From: Pagrus major
Lineage: Eukaryota > Chordata > Actinopteri > Spariformes > Sparidae
NCBI RefSeq assembly: GCF_040436345.1
Contig: NC_133224.1
Location: 7,122,741 to 7,186,740 of the forward strand
Length of the DNA stretch: 64,000 nt
Reading direction: 5' to 3'
Shown here: piece after piece, positions 55,701-64,000 of the stretch
Layout of the letters: every line of letters begins with the position of its first letter
Position numbering within the stretch: position 1 is the first letter of the stretch
The notes under the pieces: model-generated
Database searches by the model: none
What the model saw: only the letters and a program-made list of their open reading frames with translations
What the model was told of the DNA's origin: nothing
Made by a program: the position numbers and the translations under genes

Positions 55701-58700
55701 AAATGGGATTTAACTACTTGGATTATGATGCACATATGAATGATTTTAAACTGTCAGCAAGTCACTGCAGAATGTATTTAAGCCACTAGTTTAATTATTA
55801 TGTGTTATTATTATGTAGTTTACTTCTCCCAACACTTTGTGTCTCAGAGTTTTTGTTTGCATGTTTCTGTAGGGAGAGCTGATGCTGATCCTGATATGAA
55901 ACTGTACATTTACCAAAGAGTCTGTTACCTTTTTGATCATTTAAACAGAGCAGAATTATGAAGAAGAAGATTCGTCTAATGAGGGGAAAGAAACAGATGG
56001 CTGACAAATTATAGACCAAACTAAAGTGTCTTAAGTAATCAAAGTCTTTCAAAACTACAAACCTCCAGATCAGTTACAATGATCTTTGGCATAATTTCTG
56101 TATGTCTTTAAACTTTATTACTCTATAGTCTCTATGTGTGAGTAATAAAATCACTGTTAACTGTATCCAGCAGAGAAACAATCAGAGAAGAAAAGTGAGA
56201 AAAGAAGGGCAGAGTTCAGCTGTTCACATCAAGAGATTCATATAAATAAATAAACGTTGGTTTTCACAACAAACCATCAGACATCTTTTCTTTGTGAAAG
56301 CCAAATACCGGACTCGACCATAAAAATAACCCGTCCTGTGTGTACACAGCAAAGCAACATTCTTATAACTGTTGTACCAAGTTAAATAGGTAAATAAACT
56401 TTAACTGCTTCCTCAAATCCTCCTTAATGTTGAATGTTCTTGATACAGTTTAGAAACATATTTTTTATTGATGTAATATCACTGCTAAATAACTTGGATG
56501 TTGTCAGATAAATCATATGTTCATTTGATTGAACGTATTAATAAAACATCTCTCTACCTCTGTTACATAGATGCTGATGCAGTCCTGGAAGTTCCTGAAT
56601 TCACCTTGTTTGAAGGAGACTTGGTGACTCTTAGCTGTAAGAATCGTACTTCAAGACGTACGATGACAGCTACCTTTTACAAAGATGGATCAGTTATTGA
56701 AAATGACACAACCTATCAGTCTTCCGCTGTAGGAGAAATGAAAATTCGAGTGTCAGAGTCAGATGAGGGCTGGTACAAGTGTACGTTTGATGATGGGACA
56801 GAATCTGCAGAAAGAGACCTGAGAGTGAAAGGTAAGAAGCTGTCTCACTGTGATGAAAAAACATTATTATTGTTTTCAATGCTGCACCAAGAATCCAAAG
56901 AACAGGTCACAAAATCTCTAAACATCAAACATTCACTTATTAGCTTTTCTAAGCTTTCAGTTGCATTTCACTGTCTTCATCCAGTCGAGTTTTTTGTCTT
57001 CTTGAAGTAGATTCTACATGAAGTATTCATGATTCTCTTAAAATACTATCAAGTGCTGAACGACAAGTTAAGCTTTCATCTGCCTTCAACTAACCGATCA
57101 ATAAACAGCCTGACAGTCCTCAATGTCAAGCAGCTTTTGTCACAAGAATCCTGGTGGCTGAGAGGCTGATTGCCTGATTGAATTATTTCAGATATTGGGT
57201 ACACGTACTATCAGCCTTTTACTACTAGTGGTCCCTAGAAATATGTTTAGTATTGAAACATATTTATCTTGATGTGAACAACTTTTCTCTGTTTTCTTGT
57301 GTTTTCTGTACTTGCAGCTGTTTGTGGGGTCAAAACTGTTGAACAAATCAGTTCATTGAAACAATAAGTGTTTTCATTGTGTCATGTAAAAATGTAAAAA
57401 CATTTTTGATGGCATGTCCATGACAGTAATTTCCTTGTTTTATTGTTTTTCTAAACCAAACAGCACGCAGACGTACAGTCACACTGACAGCAGACAGGAC
57501 AATCATACCACTGGGGGGCAGTGTGACACTAACATGTGCTGTGGAGGATCCTGATGGCTTCAAATATCAGTGGTTCAGACAGACGTCAGACTCTTCTGGA
57601 AAAACTCCTCTTCAGCCTGAAAATGTTTCTGAATCAAACAGAGTTATCTCACAAGGAGGCACATACACCTGCTATGGATGGAGAAGTGAACCAGATGTCA
57701 TCACACCTGATAGTGATGCAGTCATCATCCATAGTGGTGAGTATATACATTTCTAATAAATAAACAACCTACAGTCTTTATGTTCTTAAACAATGTCCAC
57801 AGTGTGAAGGGAAAGTGATTGTTAGTCATGTTAGGCCAGTACCTCTCACTTTTCTGACAAAAATGTTTAAATATCCTTCATCATGTCAAGAATGGGCTAC
57901 TGGTTTGACCTTCTTCAATTTGTTAACAGAAACAAAGATTTGAGGATGCTTCCTTTATACTGTTCAGTTTTATTTATCAATATTTGGAATCAGGAGATTG
58001 TTCATGAGGAAAAGTTTACACAGTACTGCTGCTAATACTGTAGTTGTGAACAAGAGGAAGTGGAGGCGGCTGAGAAAACACACAATCAGCATGTTGTGCT
58101 GGGAGTTAAACATTAATGTTATTAATGCCAAAATCACTACATCTTTTTATGTTTTATCAGATTTTAATTGGAACAAACTTTAAATCCTAATGTTAAAAAG
58201 GTGTTGATGTGTTCATAAAGGCCTTTTACCAAACTGTTTATAATAAAAAACCATCAGCCTGCATGATGAACTAGATATTAGACACAAGACTACCAAAGAG
58301 GGATAATGAAGATGTTCTTCCATATTGCTGTGGTCAAAACAGTCTAGTGTCTGTACTCAATGATTTGATTTTTGAAATGCTTGCTGCAAAACAGAACAAC
58401 ATGTATTCACATAATTAATACAGTGATTATAACAGAAGATGATGGCATTTTATTAGTTCAGTGTTTAATGCTGTTTGAATCCTATTTTTTATGTCAACAG
58501 TTTCCAAAGGGGCCACTTTGACCCTTCAACCCAACTGGCCTCAGATATTCAGTGGTGAGACGATCACCCTCAGATGTGAGATCAAATATGGAGGAGACAC
58601 TGAGTGGACGTATGAATGGTATAAAGACAACTTAAAGACAACTACAACATCCAATGAATACAGGATTATCAGTGCTACTGAGGCTCACAGTGGAGAACAC

Positions 58701-61700
58701 AGGTGTAAAGGAAGAAGAGACTCATATTTCTCAACACGGTGGAGTGACGTCATCAAACTGACAGTATCATGTAAGTTGGACTATCTGTCATTCATACTGA
58801 AAATGTCATGTTTCAATGTTTTCATTGAAGTCTCTTAAATGAACTGAATGATTTTTAAAAAATGTTTTAGCATTGGAACAAAATACCTGAAAAGCAGCCA
58901 GTAATCAGAGTACTGTAGTTTTTCCATCAGAAATGACAAAAGTATCTCAAATAACTTCCAGGCTGGAATGATGCTGCACTTTAACACTGTTCTCCACAGT
59001 AAGAAGGTTCTGGCTGTGAAAGAAACATTGGCCGACTGGTTGAGTTAACTCAGGTTAATCACAGTCAGGTTAGTTTAGATGAATCACTTGAGTCGTCTAC
59101 ATCTCCTGTAAGTGATAGTGTCGATGGTCGTCTGTGTTATGTGTTCACTCTGTGATAGACTGACAGTCTGTCCAGGATGTAACCTCGCTCTCATCAAATG
59201 TGAGCTGGGATAATCACCCTGTGACCCTGCAAAGGATAAGAGGCTACAGATCATTGATAATTAAACAGTTGTCCTTCAACAATGAAAAACCACAGTGAAA
59301 GTGTTCAACTTGGCTCTTCAACACTGAAACACAAGGTTTTACCTTCACAAATGTAACATTCAGTAGTGCAGCAGCTAATTCATTAAGAAACCCAGGAAAA
59401 GAGAGAGAGGCATGACATGCAAGAGAAGTTTAAACTAATATGTGTCCAGTATTTATAAATTAATTCAGTGATAATATTAATGCAAATGTAAGTCTTACAG
59501 TTCAAGTATTTCTTGTCTGTAGGGGCTGCACTATATAAACTGAAGTAAATCCCAGTGACATTAATTTCCTTGTTTATGTCTTTGTTCTAAATCAAACAGC
59601 AAACAGACCAAAGGCTGAACTGAGGGCTGATGACAGAGACATTCCTGTAGGGGGCAGTGTGACCCTGACCTGCTCTGTGAATCCATCAGCTGGTTGGAAA
59701 TACTTCTGGTACAGAGGAGAGAAAACATCTGAACCTCTGACCACTCAACTCTCAGCTGGACGAATCAGAGTCTCAGAGGAAGGAGTCTACTGGTGCAGAG
59801 GAGGAAGAGGAGAGCCAGTTAACTACACCGAGTACAGTGATCCAATCACTATCAGCAAAAAGGGTGAGTTTGACATTTTTTTTAAATAGAATTTTAAAAC
59901 ATTTACTGTATTTATATTTGTTGATTGATTATTAAAAAAAACATGATGTAGATTTAACTCTTTGTCGTTTTTGTTTCCTTACTGTGAATTCTTGAACATG
60001 AACAGTTCACAACAAGGCTGTTGTGACTCTGCAGCCAAACTGGTCTGAAATATACAGAGGAGAGACGATCACTCTCAGATGTGAGATCAAAGATGGAGGA
60101 GACACTGAGTGGGAGTATGAATGGAAAACAACCAGCTCAGAAAAACCTTCAAATCAAAATGAACACAGAATATGGTTTGCTACTGAATCCCACAGTGGAG
60201 ACTACTGGTGTAAGGGCAGAAAGAAAAGTGAAAAGTCTTCAACAGATTGGAGTGATCCCATCAAACTGACAGTATCAGACAGTAAGTCACATCATAAAAG
60301 GCTGTTTTGGTTCATATATATTTTTAAGTAAATCCTCAGTATGTACTGATTGTGCAGAATGTATCTGATCCACTATCAATACATGTTTTCATTTCAAAAA
60401 ATCATTTTCCAACAGAACCCCGGCCTGTCCTCACTGTGTCTCCATCATGGCTGAGTGCTGGAGCCTCAGTAACTCTGAACTGCAGTGTTAAAGATCCATC
60501 TGCAGGATGGAGGTTCTACTGGTATAAGACTGTTCCTGATCCATCAAACTACTTCTACAGCTATGAGCTGCTACCTGGCAACAGCAGTGGGACTGAACAG
60601 GATTCCTACATTGTTCATGGACAGACACACACAGCAGGATATAGGTGCATAGCTGGAAGAGGAGATCCAGTGTCTTACACTGATTACAGTAAACCTAAGT
60701 TTGTCTGGTCTGCAGGTCAGTTTGTTTCTATCTCTTAAGAAACAGATGTTATATCAGCTCTGTTCATCTTTTTTCTAAATGATGATAAACAAACAGTAAA
60801 AAAAGAAAACATAATTTACTGTGGTCTTATGATCTTGTCTCTCTCACTAGCATCAAATTAAACTTCATGCTTTCCACCTCACTGGGTGGAATTTACTTGT
60901 TTCCTTCTGTCCTCACTCTTTAACCTGAAACATATGATATGATATCTTGGCTAAAACTTTACTCATTTGCAATAAGTACTTTAAGTCTGGATACTTAAGC
61001 AAGAGCTCAAAGTAGAAATCATAACTTTACCAAAATGCTGAACTTTGTTGCAATAAAAACAAAGCGTAGGACTTTTTGAATTGAGGCATTTCAAATCTAA
61101 AGATCTCTGTGCTCTGTTTGACCTCTTATCACATGTTGTTTTTCAGATTTTCACTCATCAGCGTCTCTCACAGTGAGTCCTGACAGAGCTCAACACTTCA
61201 CCTCTGACTCTGTCTCACTGAGCTGTGAGGGAAACTCTGCTGAGTGGAGAGTGAAGTGGTTATCAACTGAGGACAGATACCTGTCAGACTGCTCCACCTG
61301 GAGGACAATGACTGGATCTACATGCAACATAGACACTTATTGGCGCAGTGATGCAGTGTACTGGTGTGAGTCTGGATCAGGAGAGTTCAGCAACGCAGTC
61401 AACATCACTATACAGGGTATGATTTAATTACATTACACTTTTTTGCATATCAATTAATTGATTAATTAATTTGGAGAAAAAAATAATATTTATTTAAAAT
61501 ACATTAATAATTATTTAAAATTAACAGTCCATTGTGTGTTGAGAACAGTACACTGACATTTTAAGAGTTTTGCTGGCTTAATGATATCTTAAGTAATTAA
61601 TTGTTTTCAATAAATGAAAATAGTTAAGTATTCATTTAAACTGTGATTTTAAACCTGTACTACACGTTAGCAGTGCCAGCTTCACCTCACTATGATGAGG

Positions 61701-64000
61701 ACTGGATGCAGTATACAGCAGGTTTGTGTAGGTTTATGGGTCATCTGTGCTTTAGTTTTTATGTCAGTGAACATGTTTAAAGGTCCAGTGTGTAGGATTT
61801 AGTGGCCTCTAGCAGTGAGGTTTCACATTCAACCAACTAAATACCCCTCTTCTCACTTTATGTGAAACATAAAAAACATGAAGGTCCTCTCTAGAGCCAG
61901 TGTTTGTTTTGTTCATTGTGATCTACTGTAGAAATATGGAGGTGTCACATGGCAGACTTAATGGAGGAGGACCTGCTGTCTGTACAAATAAAAGACTCAT
62001 TCTAAGGTGAAAGATAACATTCTTAATTCAGGTGATTGTGCACTAATTTAAGCATTATGTATATTATATCTTCCATTTCTGCCAATAGATCCCCCTAAAT
62101 CCTACACACTGGACCTTTAAAGCACTGTGTGGTTTGTAGGACCCTGTTGACACCTGTTGTTTATTTGGTAAAAGGTGACTTGTACAGTAGGAGACTCAAG
62201 GTGTTTGATAAAACATCAGATTTTATGATCACTCTGTTAAATCAGTGAGCAATAAGCACAAGAAAAACCCAGTATGTATCTTTTATCATCTATCTACATA
62301 GATTCATTCTCAAGTTCCTCGACCAGCTGATCTCTGACTGAAACCTCGTATTCTTTGACTGTTTAACAGATGGAGATATGATCCTGCTGAGTCCTGCCCG
62401 TCCTGTGACTGAGGGAGAGTCTGTTAGTCTGAGCTGCAAATTAAGAAGCCAAACATTTGACTCCAGTGTGTTTTTCTATCACAATGAGAAACTGATTCAA
62501 AGTGACACCAGATGGGAGTTTAATATCTCTGCAGTGTCAAAGTCAGATGAAGGATTCTACAAGTGTCAACACTCAGGACAAGAGTCAGCACAGAGCTGGA
62601 TGTCAGTTCAGGGTGAGTAGGATTAAAACAATTATTCCATTTTCTTTATGTGAACTGTGTTTCTATCTGAGAAAGAAATTCTGTATTTTTTGTGTGTTTT
62701 TGTCTTTACTGTGGCTTAATGTGACACAACTCTGATATTTATTAAAGCACTTTGTAAATTGAGTTTTAGAAACGTGCTATATAAGTTTATTAACAGTTGT
62801 TAATTGTTATTTATTGCAGCAGTGTCCAGGCCTGAAAGCTCTTCATTTCCTGTACTGTTGATTGTTGGGCTGGTTTGTGGAATCGTTCTTATTCTTCTTC
62901 TGCTCCTGTTGTATCGCTACAGACCTTCCAAGGGTGAGACCTTCTTCTTCTATTATTAGATGTTTGGTGTTCATGTTGAATTGAAATACAGACATATTCT
63001 GGTCTGATGAGATAGAACAGCAGTACAACAACTTACAATGCAAAACCATGTAACAACAAATCTTCATCTGTTTTACAGATACATGCTTCAATAGGTTAGT
63101 GCAAAACTGTTTGTCACATTTTGAACATAACAGCAAGACATTCAATGTTCCTGTTTATTAAATGTTTTGTATTTGCTTCATGTTTTAGGCCAATCCAGTC
63201 TGAGAGCTCCAACACAGATCATGTGGTCAACCAGAATGAGGCTCAGTGCAACACATACAACTCTCTTCTCCATGGTAAGCATTAAAAATAATCTTATATA
63301 CAAAATATATGTATATATATATATTTTATATATATATATATAAAAAGATGACTGACTGTGGCTTGTGTTCTCTGCTCTGTAGGTGTCTGTCTGTATGAAT
63401 CAGTCAAACACTCTGAAGACACTGAAAATGGTACAGTTTATATCTTTTATTAACATGCATTGCAGAAACACTCTGTTAAATTTAAGTGAAAAGGTTTATG
63501 GTTGACAGCACTGAGATCACTTTCATTACTTCAGATTAGTCAGGATCATTGACTGTATATAAAGATGGACGACATGACAGCTCCCCAAAAGTGAAGCCAG
63601 AACATCTTGAACTGCTGGTTAGCATTTAGCTCAAAGCATTGCTTTACCTCCAGCCTGAGAGGTGTGTTAGCATCGCTTTACACAATTTCCTTATTATCAG
63701 TGTGTGTTGTGAAAATATCACCTTTGATGACACGTGACTATTAATGATGTAGTTACTTTGAAAATGTGTCTTTTTCATCAAGTATCTACATCACTGTGTC
63801 TGCAGCACATGTGTCATCATTGCTGTCTAGATGTGCCATATGTTCTACTTTAGATCATGTACTGTTTCTGAATCTATTGAGGTTCTGCAGTGAACGTTAG
63901 AAATGCAACCACTGCATGAATTAAGAGAACTGATCCCAAGTGATCGATATAAAATCCTGTAACTAAATATGCACATTTCAGTTGCAGGTGGATCCCAGCA
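52303..64000 (+). CDS. Receptor D: LITR/FCRL-like with nine Ig exons (3' partial)
   Basis: Exons: 52303-52339, 52712-52744 (signal peptide MGHTLLGVIGLLL...HAE); Ig 54739-55011, 56571-56831, 57464-57736, 58501-58770, 59600-59863, 60006-60281, 60416-60715, 61147-61416, 62370-62612; TM 62820-62933; tail 63079-63094, 63189-63274, 63383-63430 and 63982 to the window end. About 2500 nt (833 codons) precede the TM exon, all in frame. Two internal duplications explain the length: the Ig1/Ig2 block and the 'TLQPNW' pair. The tail has YNSL-x6-YESV, ITAM-like in spacing, and then enters the first ITIM exon (VAGGSQ). The remaining ITIM exons lie beyond the window. A long-ectodomain leukocyte receptor of mixed or undecided signalling type. 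Confidence 0.84.
54739..55011 (+). CDS. D, Ig exon ('VTLTADR' type, copy 1)
   Basis: VTLTCAVE and YTCRGWRS cysteines. It is the first Ig exon found after the signal exons and is phase-compatible with them. Confidence 0.82.
56571..56831 (+). CDS. D, Ig exon ('EFTLFEGDLV' type)
   Basis: 261 nt, VTLSCKNR and WYKCTFDD cysteines, counterpart of B 30845-31105. Confidence 0.85.
57464..57736 (+). CDS. D, Ig exon ('VTLTADR' type, copy 2)
   Basis: VTLTCAVE and YTCYGWRS cysteines; ends IIHS, unlike the EET or KET ending of the other copies. Confidence 0.83.
58501..58770 (+). CDS. D, Ig exon ('TLQPNW' type, diverged copy)
   Basis: 270 nt, VSKGATLTLQPNW start, ITLRCEIK and EHRCKGRR cysteines. No equivalent is visible in A-C within the window. 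Confidence 0.84.
59600..59863 (+). CDS. D, Ig exon ('ADDRDIPVGGSVTL' type)
   Basis: 264 nt, VTLTCSVN and YWCRGGRG cysteines. Short C-C' region. Present only in D within the window. Confidence 0.84.
60006..60281 (+). CDS. D, Ig exon ('TLQPNW' type, main copy)
   Basis: 276 nt, nearly identical to A and B; DYWCKG instead of DYRCKG. Confidence 0.85.
60416..60715 (+). CDS. D, Ig exon ('[12 protein letters not shown]' type)
   Basis: 300 nt, VTLNCSVK and YRCIAGRG cysteines. Confidence 0.85.
61147..61416 (+). CDS. D, Ig exon ('[15 protein letters not shown]' type)
   Basis: 270 nt, VSLSCEGN and YWCESGSG cysteines. Confidence 0.85.
61776..62121. repeat. TIR element, copy in D
   Basis: Same element at the same intron position as A 2727-3096, ends TTTAAAGGTCCAGTG and complement, with a small internal deletion. 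The shared position means it was inserted before A and D separated. Confidence 0.75.
62370..62612 (+). CDS. D, membrane-proximal Ig exon
   Basis: 243 nt, [12 protein letters not shown] start, VSLSCKLR and YKCQHSG cysteines. Confidence 0.85.
62820..62933 (+). CDS. D, transmembrane exon
   Basis: [10 protein letters not shown] stalk and uncharged span ([20 protein letters not shown]) ending YRYRPSKG. Confidence 0.86.
63079..63430 (+). CDS. D, juxtamembrane tail exons with intact ITAM-like pair
   Basis: 63079-63094 (DTCFNR), 63189-63274 (ends NTYNSLLH) and 63383-63430 (GVCLYESVKHSEDTEN). YNSL-x6-YESV. Both tyrosine motifs and all splice sites are kept, unlike B and C. Confidence 0.82.
63306..63345. 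repeat. (TA)n microsatellite
   Basis: AT-alternating tract in the intron before the third tail exon. Confidence 0.85.
63982..64000 (+). CDS. D, start of first ITIM exon (cut by window end)
   Basis: Acceptor CATTTCAG, then TTGCAGGTGGATCCCAGCA, matching B 37020 and C 47918 (VAGGSQ). The tyrosine motif lies just outside. Confidence 0.75.

Larger units (their letters stand above)
52970..57780 (+). repeat. Intragenic tandem duplication of the Ig1/Ig2 block
   Basis: Text at 52970-53210 recurs at 55190-55425 (TCCACTTGTTCACAGGTCAT, CAGACACTTGCCTTCC). Each copy then leads to an Ig2-type exon (54739 and 57464). In copy 1 the Ig1 exon itself is missing, though its downstream intron remains at about 53960-54130. 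Copy 2 has Ig1 at 56571. Confidence 0.72.

Noticed and set aside
51-64000. Exact assignment to FCRL, LITR or a named fish gene
   Set aside because: Family resemblance is clear but orthology cannot be decided by eye, so no gene symbols were given. A phylogeny with LITR and FCRL Ig domains would settle it.

Overview
The window is nuclear DNA of a teleost fish. I infer this from many small exons with GT/AG splice sites, AT-rich introns, (GT)n and (TA)n microsatellites, a Tc1-like transposon, a Rex3/RTE-type retrotransposon, TTAA-flanked foldback elements of fish type, and Ig-superfamily receptor exons that resemble the teleost leukocyte immune-type receptors (LITR), which are related to mammalian Fc receptor-like (FCRL) proteins. 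The species cannot be read from the sequence. No tRNA, rRNA, CRISPR or bacterial-type feature was seen.

Layout. (1) 1-8740, + strand: the 3' part of receptor A, with four Ig exons, a transmembrane (TM) exon and a tail built from a duplicated three-exon cassette. Its last long intron carries a Tc1-like element with a Rex3-like LINE nested inside. (2) 9130-24200: an island of three small V-set Ig membrane proteins, E (-), F (+) and G (-). They share a signal exon, a 360-nt V exon and a TM exon, and lie among large inverted repeats. (3) 24900-28440: repeats and the upstream region of receptor B. (4) 28447-39071, +: receptor B, complete, with 16 exons, 742 codons, six Ig domains, TM and an ITIM/ITSM tail. 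(5) 39090-41860: duplicated intergenic DNA with a relic Ig exon. (6) 41868-50244, +: receptor C, a shortened paralogue with three usable Ig domains and a damaged tail exon. (7) 50260-52300: second copy of the intergenic block. (8) 52303-64000, +: receptor D, with nine Ig exons, running off the window.

Receptors A-D are tandem duplicates. Nearly every exon is phase 1-1, so exons can be lost, gained or skipped without breaking the frame, and the four copies have diverged mainly in this way. Signalling differs. A has two ITAM-spaced tyrosine pairs in its own tail and no ITIM exons. B and C have ITIM exons ending in a TxYxxV switch motif but have each lost the ITAM-like pair by different lesions. 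D keeps the ITAM-like pair and enters the ITIM exons at the window edge. Among the V-set genes, G has a lysine in its TM segment and almost no tail, while F has a tyrosine-based tail. I infer paired activating and inhibitory receptors at the cell surface of leukocytes. Family, motifs and exon borders were read by eye; expression and ligands are unknown.
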